Shown here in pieces: positions 1-11,400 of a stretch of DNA of 64,000 nt. How positions within the stretch are numbered: the stretch's first letter is position 1; every line of letters begins with the position of its first letter. The notes under the pieces were generated by a model. That model was not told the DNA's origin and did no database searches. It was given only the letters and a program-made list of their open reading frames with translations. This DNA comes from Fragum whitleyi. Lineage: Eukaryota > Mollusca > Bivalvia > Cardiida > Cardiidae. The stretch spans positions 34,987,058 through 35,051,057 of the forward strand of contig OX411543.1 of the NCBI GenBank assembly GCA_948146395.1. Direction: 5' to 3'. The position numbers were made by a program, and so were the translations under genes.

Positions 1-215
1 CCAGAATATTCCTGCTCTGGCAGGAGGTAGATACAAAGATCAGCCTGCACATTTGTACAGTGTGATCTTTGTTTATACAACCTGGTTTTCCTCAAAGATC
101 AAAAATTATTTTTTTTTCAAAAAATATACTTGATGGAAATACGACTATTCTAGTACTTTCTGTGATTAGAGAATTTATTCAAATTTACAAAGGATTTATT
201 CAGCATGACAACGGT
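1..215. mobile_element. CCCTTGTCATGCTGAA-type MITE, left end cut by window
   Basis: This is a copy of the roughly 240-bp inverted-repeat family also seen at 575-813, 8834-9060, 10473-10714, 38026-38253, 39115-39309, 48283-48521 and 63005-63246. It has the internal hairpin (AGATCAGCCTGCACA...TGTACAGTGTGATCT) and ends with TTCAGCATGACAACGG followed by TTAA. The left terminal repeat lies outside the window. Confidence 0.75.
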
Positions 216-446
216 TAAAATGAATCTAATCTTTTTTCTTCCTCAAAATTTACATTGGTCCAATGTAATTGCAGTAGACTTCTGTTCAAAAGACAAGCAA
301 AGCTTTTAATTACTGATATACATTGAAATAATCCTATTTTAATTGACAAACCAGTCAGTATATCAAAAGCCAAGCTATATTGACTTTTTCCCACATATCC
401 CCTGATGAAAAAACTTCTGAAAGCATTAATTGCAGAAATGTAGAAA

Positions 447-527
447 TTCGAGGGTTCAGTGCAAGACTGTACTAAGTGTATATACAATGTATATACACTT
501 AGTACACTCTTGCATAAAACCCTCGAT
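447..527. mobile_element. Short palindromic MITE with TCGAGGG ends
   Basis: This is a hairpin of about 80 bp. TCGAGGGTTCAGTGCAAGA on the left pairs with TCTTGCATAAAACCCTCGA on the right, around a central palindrome of GTATATAC. The same outer sequence ends the much larger structures at 18258-23492 and 47172-51192, so this may be a minimal internally deleted relative of that family. Confidence 0.6.
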
Positions 528-574
528 TTGCTTGTTACATGCTTGTTAAAACTGATATTCGTATCCCCTTTTAA

Positions 575-813
575 CCCTTGTTCTGCTGAATAAATTTTGG
601 TAAAAAATTTTCTTCAAAATCGAAGGGCAAAAAGCACTGAAAGTACCAACTGTAGGTTAATTTTTACTTGAAAAACTAAATCTATTGACAATTCTGGTTT
701 GAAAGTGAAAAACAGGTGGTGTAGACTAGCATAAGATTGCACATATGTGCAGGCTGATGTTTGTCTATTGCTCCTGCAAAAGCAGGAATATTCCGGGTTC
801 AGCATGACAAGGG
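575..813. mobile_element. CCCTTG...CAAGGG MITE flanked by TTAA
   Basis: A 239-bp element begins CCCTTGTTCTGCTGAA and ends TTCAGCATGACAAGGG. TTAA lies directly outside both ends (571-574 and 814-817), as expected for a piggyBac-type target duplication. Internally there is a hairpin around GCACATATGTGC. There is no coding capacity; the open frames here are incidental. Confidence 0.8.
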
Positions 814-1112
814 TTAAATTAAACCTGTATAAAATTTTGTCATCTTGTAATAGACTAACCAATGAGTTCCTATCAAAAACTCTAAACTTACATAGTAGTT
901 ATATTTGGGTTGATAACAGTGCTACAATCTCCAGTACCCTCAATATAGTAAGTCAAGGTCACATTGATATTGAAGTTGGTGACATTGTCCAACAGGTCCC
1001 ACTCAACCAGTATAACAGTATCATTAACAAGTTCTATCCTGAATTGTTTTTCGTCCAACAAATGTGGCCCTGAAAAATATACCAGAGTATCCTAAGTTCA
1101 CCTCTTATATTT

Positions 1113-1372
1113 GTGACCAGTCACACCAATAGGGACCATCTGGGTAGTGCGTAAAGTGTCGACCAGGCACCCTAGTCAGACTAAGCGAACTGCGCAGACT
1201 GACTAGGGTCGAAACTATTTGCACCGTTCTTATTTTCTGAATCTAGAATGATCAATCTACTTTCTAGTGAAAGAATTTTTGAAATGCAAATTCTGGTTGA
1301 CCTATACTAGATCAAATCTCTTTTTCAATAATTCAGTTTACAGAGTTCCCCGGATGGTCCCTTTGAATATGC
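1113..1372. mobile_element. GGGACCATCTGGG-type MITE
   Basis: An inverted-repeat element of about 260 bp. The left end is GTGACCAGTCAC...GGGACCATCTGGGTAGTGCG and the right end is CCGGATGGTCCCTTT. Just inside the left end, CCCTAGTCAGACTAAGCG is followed by an inverted CAGACTGACTAGGG. Related copies are at 14699-14952, 44114-44337, 51353-51622 and 53674-53938. Confidence 0.75.
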
Positions 1373-1379
1373 ATATCGA

Positions 1380-1452
1380 TGGCTCAGCATGAAACAGTAT
1401 GTAACTGCCTATAAACACATAGGCAGTTACAATTTTTTTGCACCGAGCCATC
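1380..1452. repeat. GCTCAGCATG hairpin element
   Basis: A hairpin of about 70 bp in which GTAACTGCCTATAAAC is followed by its inverse, inside outer arms GGCTCAGCATGAAACAG and GCACCGAGCC. Near-identical hairpins are at 3681-3750 and 59463-59533, so it is a dispersed small palindrome and not a gene-specific structure. Confidence 0.7.
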
Positions 1453-1551
1453 CATATTCCTCTATCATAATCATATAAGTAAATATTATACATTCAATAA
1501 ATGCTACTTTTATAAACAACAAGCATTTGGAAGTTTTGCATGGCAATAACA

Positions 1552-2090
1552 AGTCCCCTACCGGAGTTATATATATATCCCTAGAGCAGTATCTTTTTTG
1601 GTGGTAAAGGTATAACTACCTCTCCAAAATATAAGTTGTTTCAGATTTTATGTATCAGCTCAATATCTCTGAGGATAAAGAAAAAAAATCCGAAAATTTC
1701 CTAGTAATTTTCAGCATCCAGCATCCATATCTTCCACAAAAATAAATGGACTGGAATCAAAATCCAACTCGTTTTGAAACTCATTGATGTGGACTCACAT
1801 ACAAAAAATCAGCTCAATATCTCCAAGGGTAAAGAAAAAAAGTCGAGAAAACTGAAATTTCCTGGTAATTTTCTAAGTCCAGCATCCGTATCTTCCACAA
1901 AAATCAATTGGCCGGAACCAAACTCGAACTCGTTCTGTAACTCATTGATGCGGACTCACATACCAAAAATCAGCTCAATATCTCCAAGGGTTAAGAAAAA
2001 AAGTCCAGAAAACTGAAATCCAGACTGACAGACCGACAGACAGCCGGAGGGCAAACCTATAGTCCCCTTTGGCATCGCCGGTAGGGGACT
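1552..2090. mobile_element. Repeat element ending AGTCCCCTACCGG with internal tandem units
   Basis: The element starts AGTCCCCTACCGG and ends with the inverse, CCGGTAGGGGACT. Inside, a unit of about 154-161 bp (CAGCTCAATATCTC at 1656, 1810 and 1971) is repeated. A GACAGACCGACAGACAG microsatellite lies close to the right end. This architecture is common in bivalve dispersed repeats. An 80-codon open frame inside is a by-product of the tandem units. Confidence 0.65.
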
Positions 2091-2432
2091 AAAAAAAATC
2101 TGATGCTGGATACCATTAGAAAAATAGGAACTAGTGCAATTTATGAAATTCTCTTAAACAAATTTGCTTCTATGTTTTATTCCTGAAATATGATCTACTT
2201 AAATTTAGTTGCAGTGATTGTTTGTACACACTCTTTGGTCATGTCATTATTAGTTGTTCTTGTTATTATGAAATATCAAGAAAAAATAATTCAACTTCAG
2301 TTTTATCATTTTCACTTTACACATGGAAAATATTGTCTTACATTAAATAAAATCCTTAAAGTAAAATGGCCATCTAAGATTTCTTTACAGAAGAAGCGAC
2401 TGTTCCAAATTACGTCATTCAGTTTTACTCAC

Positions 2433-2495
2433 CTGGTGGTCTGAATGTTGTCCCAGGTTGTGGGGTTGTGGTGGCAACAGGACTTGTGGTTGGTC
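2433..2495 (-). CDS. Receptor exon 8: Thr/Pro linker
   Basis: A 63-nt exon between acceptor TTTTTTAAG and donor GTGAGT. The junction codon with the previous exon is CGA (Arg), then PTTSPVATTTPQPGTTF. It starts and ends in phase 1, so it could be skipped without a frameshift. It probably forms an O-glycosylated stalk. It is the last exon seen before the window edge. Confidence 0.7.
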
Positions 2496-5400
2496 CTTAA
2501 AAAATATACAACAGCCTTAAATATCCTTGTTTATCTTGGGTAGAAACATTGTTGAAAATGAAGAAATTGCATGTTGTATGCAATTTCTTCATTTTCTGAA
2601 TTTTTTTCCAATCTCCTTTTTAGAGGGGCCTAGGAAAGCATGAATGTATTGGATTGAGTAAAATAGAAGACAGTGCTAAGTCTTGTTACCTACATCTTAT
2701 AAACATTTTCACTCTAATAGTTATGCTCTCAATCATTAAAGAAGATTTTGTGTGTGACATTTCCAAGAATTTAGCATGTGCACCAATCAAAGACACAGAT
2801 AAGATTTTGCAGCAGCACAGTCTGAACAGAGCCTTCTCTTTGTACTCTGTAGAAAGATTAATGAACTAATTGAAGTTGTGTCCATAAAAATTTGTGCATT
2901 CTGATTGGCTTAAAATTTTGTGTCATTACATGATGAAAAGAATTTGGGGAAAACAGCTATTTTGTAATCTTCTGCGAAAAGTAGTTCCATAAAAAGTCTA
3001 TCTTATTATGGATAAATGACTTTACGGTTTTGATTCATAATTTTTAATTAAAAGACATGAAGAGAGTAATCATTAATTTCAAAGAGGTATGAAATTAAAA
3101 ACCTTATCACACTTAAGTATTAATCCGTTTCACTGATTCAATGATTACTCTCTCCATGTCTTTTAATATACATAGAGTTTGATTAGGTTTTAGTCCCATT
3201 CATCCATGAAATCAACAAACACTCTTTTCATCTCTTAATTGAATTAAGGTAATGGACCCTTAATAGTTTCACAACGTTTTGGAATTCATGAACTTTAACA
3301 ATATTAACCAAGGTTTCTTAATGATTTCATTAGGAAACCTCAAGTAACATTGTGAAAGATCATGTGTTCCGAGATGTTGGGGAACTATTACTTCTCCGCA
3401 ACCTTAAAGTTTCTCTGGACAATAAGCCAATATTTTCTATAGAATGTGCTGCAGTGTCCAAACTGCTCAATGTTTGTCCTTCAACCAGACCTGAATTTGT
3501 TGGAATTGTCACACACTTGCAAATATTAACCAAATCTTTAAAATGACTAAGTCAATACCTATCTAGCACTGTCATAGAACCTAAGAACTGTATTTTACCC
3601 ACATGGTGTTAAGTTTAAGCATTTCTTTTAATATTACATACTAACATACTTCATTCTTATTTTTACTAGAGGAAATTAATAGCTCAGCACAGAACAGTTG
3701 TAACTGCCTACATGTTTATAGACAGTTACAACTTTTTTGCGGTAAGCCATCTAAATGACCCAGATACAGTGAGATAATTGTATTATGTACTTGAAGCTGA
3801 GTATTCCTACTTTTTGAATGAAAAGGCCAATATGCAAAGGATTTTTTAACCTTTTAAAGTACAATAGCTAAAAATATCTCTGCAAGCTGATGCCATGTTT
3901 CTCTGCAGGCCCTTGACATTAAAAAAATCTACGTAAAAAAGGGAGCATAATTCTTACAAAAATGCATTTAGAGTTATCCCTTTTGATAATATGGTAGGTA
4001 TGGAGAATACAAATGCAAAGTTTCAAGTAAATATCCTCCATTATAGTTGAGATATAACAGAGGTTTAACGTTCACACAGCCAAATTGTCTATGCCTACAC
4101 TGAAAAGCATGATGATGACAATAACTTAACCTTTAATTCCAACACAGCTGAGCTTAAAATCACTTTTCATAAATCAGGGGCGAGGAATTCCTAAGCCCCA
4201 CTTGTCTGACATAAGCTTTTCCACTTGCCGGCAAGTACATTTTTCTAGGCTACTTGTCTGTTGACAAGTAAATACCAGAGCAAATCTTCAAACAGCACTT
4301 AAAAGAAGTAGGTGAAAAGTCGTCCTAATATTAGTCTTAAAGGGTAGTAAACAGTGTCTTTAATGAAGAAAATGCTAGGTTACAGCATTTTCTTCATTAA
4401 AAACAATGTTTTCTCAATATTTACTTTTTTTTGGAAAAGTTCATTTTGATTGTGGACAAGTGAGAAACCAGAAAAAATATATTTCCACACCCCTGCATAA
4501 ATTCTTAAGAATAGTAATTTTGATAAGTGGTATTTAAAATACATCTAGAATATAGAAAGAGTTTAAGGTTCATGTAAAGTGTTTGAGACCTAATTTTAAG
4601 GGCACTTCATTAGCCAAGAAAAAGCAGTATGCCCTGGTATATATCATATATCAAAATGAAGGTATTCATGAGCACAAGCAGTTGAAGAACCTAAGGACGC
4701 CATAGCTATAGCGGTATAGCCAAAACATTGTGGAAAAGGGTCATTTTGTTCAGAACAAGCAACTGCATGACGGTTGGATAAAATTGCCCCATATTTTGAC
4801 AAAGTACAGTCTAAAGTACTATCCAGGTAGTACTACAAACGTTGATATAAAACTCAGTCTCAAAATGCTCTTTTGAAACAATCAATTTCCATTTATTTTG
4901 TCAACATACTAGTCAAACCGGTTTGGTCTGTTTTCAAAATAGATGTTAGGTATGGTGCAACATCACACCATGTAATATTGTGAATTATTTTCTGTGATTC
5001 ATTTCAAATTATAGTTTTTTAATTCAATGAACTGTAATAAATTACTATATAATCATCATTCTGTGAAATAGAAATCGATATATCGCTAAACAACATTACA
5101 GGTTTATAAACTATTTATGTCCATTTATGTTGTGATAACACACCATACCTTAAAGAGAACTACACATTTACAAAATAAGAATGGCATACATGACATATGT
5201 GTTTATAAAATAAGTCAAAATTAATTGCTTGCATAACTACGTTTTGGGCCCGAATTTCATACCAACGGTTGTTGCACTACCTGGATAGAACTTTAGACTG
5301 TACTTTGATAGAATATGAGCAATTTTTTTACAACAGTCAGGCAATTGCTTGTTCTCTACAAAATGACCCTTTTCCACAATGTTTTGACTATACCGCTATA

Positions 5401-8400
5401 GTTATGACAGTTGTATGTTGCTCAACTGCTTGTGCTCATAAATAGCTTCATTTTGGTATATAATATACCTGAACATACTGCTTTTTCTTGGCAAATGAAG
5501 TGCCCTTAAAATTTGGTCTCAAACACTTTACATGAACCTTAAATGATAAACATAAATTGTGAACAAGAAGTGATAAAATACTTTCGTTTTTAAGTTTGAA
5601 GATTATTTTTGAATGCATTCAGAAAGTAATTGATGAAATATTGTGTACATAAACCGTTGGTGTTTCAATGTATATTTAAAGGGCCCATCAATTGTAAGAA
5701 GTTTCTACTCTCCATACAGTTTCAGTAAACTTCATTGTCTATTCTCTGATGTGAGTAGAAGGTTATTTTACCATGTCTTATGTGATCTGGTAGCACAAGA
5801 GTAGATTTCAACATTACTAATTATTAAGAACACTGCCCATGGGTGCCAGGTGCTGGATAATGCAAAAAATCTATGTCAAAAAATTAGCATTATAACTCTT
5901 ACAGCAATGCTTTCAGAGTTACCCCACTTGATAGTCTGGATAGCTCTTGTGATGGTAAATACACATGCCAAGTTTAATGAAGATATCTTCAATAAAAAGA
6001 TATATATTACCAATGTTAAAGTTTGTAGCATCATGCTAACACCAATGCCTACCTCAACACCAACAACAAGGCCAATGCGAATGACGCTAAAGGTGATGAC
6101 AATACCTTGCTTTCTTTTACAAAAACAGCTGACCTGTCAGATATGTTGCCAATCAATTTGAAATCTAATTAAACCAAAATCAAAAAGGGGTCAATGGTAA
6201 ACTATCTTAGCCAATTAAATAATCAGAATTTTACCTTTGTATTCTACTTAAGGTAGTGTACATATAATATTTTTACAATGTTTTGGAAGTAATGAAGTTT
6301 AACAATGTTAGCCAAGGTTTTCCTAAGATTTCACTTTTAAACCTCAGTATACATTGTGAAAGATGATTAGTTCCAAAACATTGCAAAACTATTGCAGGTC
6401 CACTACCTTAATAGTGATAACCTACAGATCAAAAATGTGAAAACCAGCATACTGTGAGAATTCAATGCAATTTTGTCCAATTTGTTCCCATTTTCATTTA
6501 GTATGCAGTGTTGCACAAGGCCCTTCAAATTTAATTAACTGTCAATTTTGTCAAGCAGGACACTTTCAACCACTACTAAACAGTACCAACATTGCATCTC
6601 AATTTTGAAATGAGCCTGTGCGTGACATTTTCAACAATTTTATATGTGTGTGATGAACCGACATTTAGCATCCTGGATAACCACAAGATGCCTTGAAAAT
6701 ACTCTCTGATTGAGGACAGAGACTCAGAAATACAGATGGAGGAGGTATTTTGGACCTCAAATTAAAATATTTTTGTCTAATCCCCAGTCAAACCCTACTT
6801 TGTAGATACTCATTGGAATCATCTCAATGAAATGTTTTAAATGAGTACCAAAAACATAGGGTTTCATTTAGAAATAAAGATTTTAGACAGGAGTTACCCC
6901 TCTTATCTGTAACACTGGAGACTATAGGTCCATAGCTATCTCCAATTAACGCGTAGTAAAGGCTCTGATCAGACTGTGCAGATGCACAGTCTGATCTGAG
7001 TCTTTATGTTGCGCAGATTTTAAGTTGTTGGAAGTGTCATGCATAGGATTAAATGTGTTTGAATCATCAAAAACTTTAACAAGTGGTTATTATACACATT
7101 TACAGGAGTGGGCCCTTTTGCTTTAAAAAATCAAAATAGAACACTAACCCATGCCAAAGTTAATCAAGCAAATTTACATGTATACATATCAATTAAAAAA
7201 TGCCATGCTACCGAAATGCAAAAGTTATGTGATTAGATGCCAATAAGGCCTGGTTTCATAATCTTGCTGTATTCCAATGCTTGAAAAAACATCTTTACTT
7301 TCAACAGAACTTTGAAGTAGCCAAACTATTCCTTTTTCCTACCATCTGGCTGATTATCTTTCCTGGCTGATTATCTTTTCTATCAAATTTCAAAAATTTC
7401 ATCTGAAAAACATCAATAGATTTTTTCTGTATTAAGAATCTGAAGCAAGTCATGATGAAAACCAGGCTTATATGCAGCACAAAGATATGATAGACCAATC
7501 AGAATTTAGTATTTAGTACCCACAATCCACTACCACATCCAGTTACCATTGGCAACAGATGTAGCTGCCTGTCGTACATGACGATTTAATAACAGCAGCT
7601 GCAAGATGGCTGAAAGAATATTGACAATCTATATGTAATACAAAAATTTGTTCAATTGAAATAAAGTTTCTTAAGCTCAAAGTTGGCATGCATTATTCAA
7701 CTAGAATTGTTGTCCAAGAACAACTTGTGTCAAGCCTGCAAAAGATGAGTTTTCAACATTTTACCTTGACCATCACCCTGTATGTATAATCTTAACTCGA
7801 ATTGGCAGCTCTTTGCGTGATGTAGAACTACCTTGGTAGTTATTATCATTATTATCATTATTTTGAAATCAATCTTAAATTAAGGACAATCTTGCACTGT
7901 ACATACCAAAGAAAATACTAATAGAATGGTTGAAATGAATTTATTTTACATGTAATGTTGATCTTGTTACAGAGACCAGATGTATAAAGCGATGATTTCT
8001 AAAAAAGGGATCATTGTCAAAAAAAACTTTGATAGAAGCAAAATCCCTTAGAAAAAATATTTTTTGGAAATCTAATGAATTCTGTTGTAAAAGGATTTAG
8101 TGCAAATGAAGCAGTAGTCATATTTGTTTAGTGAAATATGATAGCTACAAGGTTGTATAGACAAAGATCAGAATGAATAAACAAACAGCCTAATAATTGC
8201 TACCTGCTACTGATGGAATATTAAAAGGTTAGCAGGAATATTGACTTAGGATAATGGATTTATAGATTGACCCTTTCCAAGAGAGTCCTGGGAGTTATGT
8301 CCCTATAATATTATACCAGAGGAAAATATTGTGAAAACAGAAGAAATTGTTTGAAAAAAGTAGTTTCTCCTCCCACAATATATTCTACCACAGAGGAGGG

Positions 8401-11400
8401 TTCCATTTCAAATTGAAACCACTTTCATCGTTGACTGCAACCTCTTTGCATTTGAACTAGTATAAATTTTCTAAAAACAGGTAAGGGTTGAAGGAAAGGA
8501 ATATCAAATAGGGGCAAAGTATTCACACCACTATGAGAAAAGGAAAACTCACGTATGCAGGCAGATTCGGTATATTCAGTCGGTTTTCCATTTATTATCC
8601 TCTGCTCTAATTTGTTTCCATCTCTCTGTCGAACATTGACTCTAAAGCTATACAACGCAAATGGCACTAAACCATTGAGCTCGACAGAGTATGTGGTAAG
8701 ATTCTCATCGTGTAAAACAATGGTCACATCTTCATAAGGTGTCCTACTGGCCGGTATGTCAGTGTAAAAGGATGATTGTAACCTGTAACCATAACAACAG
8801 GTTGATTTTCAGTCTCTTCGTTGAAATAATTAACCTTTGTCATGCCGAACCTTGAATATTCCTGCTTTTGCAAGAGATTAAAACAAGACCAGCCTGCACA
8901 AATGTGCAGTCTGATCTTGGTTTTTACCATCTTATTTTCCTTTTAAATCAAAGAAGTCTAGTAATTGAATTTGAAAAATAAATACTCACAATTGATACTA
9001 CCAGTGCTTTCAGCACTTTGATTTTAATGCAATTTTGCCAATACTTTCATTTAGCATGGGTTAGGTTGATTAGTTCCCTAAACATGTTATTCATCATCAC
9101 ATTGAAATGAAAATTTTAGAAATCTAATGAAATGGGCTTTTCATAGATAAGAATTTGAGATTCTGTGTATAAAATGTATTCCTTTCTGGCAGTAGAAGAT
9201 CTACTAGTAGTTTATTGTTCATTGTTGAATTAGGACACAAAGTGCATACATCCATTACCAGAGTTTCCTGCATTTAGACGTTTTCTATATATCAATAGCC
9301 AGGGTTGTGGAATTTCCATGACCCTTTTGTCCTAAAGGGGTTTTTCTACTTATAGTTGTGTACATTTTTTCTACGCCACATTTCTACGGCCAAGAAAATA
9401 CTTGGTCATATCCCGGACTAGTAATAAATGAATTTTATGCAAATAAAGCATCTGCAGCTTCTAATAAAACCAAATCCCCTTCTAAAAGAAATTTGATTAT
9501 TGTAATAAAACCCAACGGTAGTATTAGAGCTTTAAGGGTACATTTATATCCTTCTTCTTGAATAGAAAGGTAAGTTAAACCACTTACTCATATCTAGCAA
9601 TGTCCCTGTTTTGGTTTCCCCTATCTATACCAGCACGCCATCCTAACCAGTTCACAACCACACCACCACATGTCTTGTTAGTTAGTGTTGGAACATCTTC
9701 TAACTGGGGTAACTCTTAAATATTAAGAAAAGGGTTTTGAGTAAGAATTACAGACAGGAAAGAAATGTAAGATTTTTAATGGCTCATTGATCACGAAAAA
9801 TAGATTTGAAAAACATTAAAAAAATGTATCTTTTTTTATTTTGTATTATGAATAAAGAATTAGAACGGGGTGATAAGGTGAATCTATGTTGACTGATGCT
9901 GTGGGTTGAAATATGAAAGTAATTCAGTCTATCTTTGCACATGAAAAAAAATCTCAATTTAAAATCAAAATATGCAATATTAAAATATATTACATACTTT
10001 CGTCCCATTTAAATTCATGGAGAAATATCAAAGTATACAATAAGATAACTTTGCAGAGTAAAAATTATTACACGTCATAGTCAATCAAAGAAATAAAAGG
10101 ATTTCTGGAAAACATGTTTTAATCAGGATCTCACTTATTAAGCATTATTTAAACAAAAGCATCATCTGCTGGAGCCAAAGTTCAGCTGCAGGTATTGGAT
10201 AATGCAAAAAAAAAAACAGAGAGGAAAAGGAGACATAACTCTAACAAAAATGCCTTCAGAGTAACCCCCCCCTTGATAGTCTGGCCAGCTCTTGTGATAG
10301 TGAACATACATGACACATTTCATGAAGGTATTTTCAATAAGAACAGAAATATGACCAAGGTTAAAGTTCCTCACACCAAAAGCCAATGCCAATATGAACA
10401 CTGCCAAGGTTGTGGGACACCTCAGGTTTTCTCCAAAAACAACCAAGCTAAAAAAAGAGTAAAACATCTTAACCTTTATCATGCTGAACCCAGAATATTC
10501 CTGCTTTGGCAGGATGTATAGACAAAGATTAGCCTGCACATATGTGAAGTTTGATCTTAGTTCAATGTGCACCTGAATTGATTTTTAAAACCAGGAAACT
10601 ATAAAGATTATATTTTCAAAAGAAACAGTAACTTGAATAAATGTATGAAGTGCTTTCTGTACTTTGATTTCAATGCAATTTTGCCACAGTTTTTATTCAG
10701 CATGACAATGATTGAGTGTTACTTTAGAAATTTAGAGAGAGATATTTACCGTTTTGACATCCTGCACTTGACCAACCAACAGCACAAGTTCCACTAGAAC
10801 ACAGACCATTGATCGGACTACATGTATCATTTGGGGGACAATGACATTGTTGTCTACACCCAGATCCAAATGTTGTTTCACTACAAGCTGTGTAAATAAA
10901 ATAATATCAAAAATAGATCACTGACTATTGACAGCATGTATCATTGAGAGGCTACATGGCTACAGAGGGAGGACAATGACATTGTTGTCTACACCCAGAT
11001 CCAAATGTTGTTTCACTACACGCTGTGTAAATAAAATAATTTCTTAAATGCTTTTTGGTGGTTTATCGAGACATAACGGTAGATTATCACTTGATAATCT
11101 TACCGCAAAAGCAGTGAAATTATCAAAAACGTACCCTGCTTTGGTGCATTTCATCCTATCTGACGTCATCTATGCGGGGCCAAATAAGTGACGTCACAAT
11201 GGACGTTGCATAGCAATCACGCGCAAAATGGCGCGCTTTACAAAGATATGTCCTAGAAATGTCACATTTAATCTCATTTTTGCATTAAAGAAATAGAAAT
11301 TTTCATGTAAGATCGATGAATATTTCATTTCGAGAACAACAAAAGCCATATTTTCACTCGTGGCTATGCCACTCGTGAAAATATAGCTTTTGTTGTTCAC

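Noticed and set aside
10162..10572. Overlapping 136- and 108-codon open frames on opposite strands
   Set aside because: They span a dispersed repeat and a MITE, show no domain, and are not conserved in other copies of those repeats.
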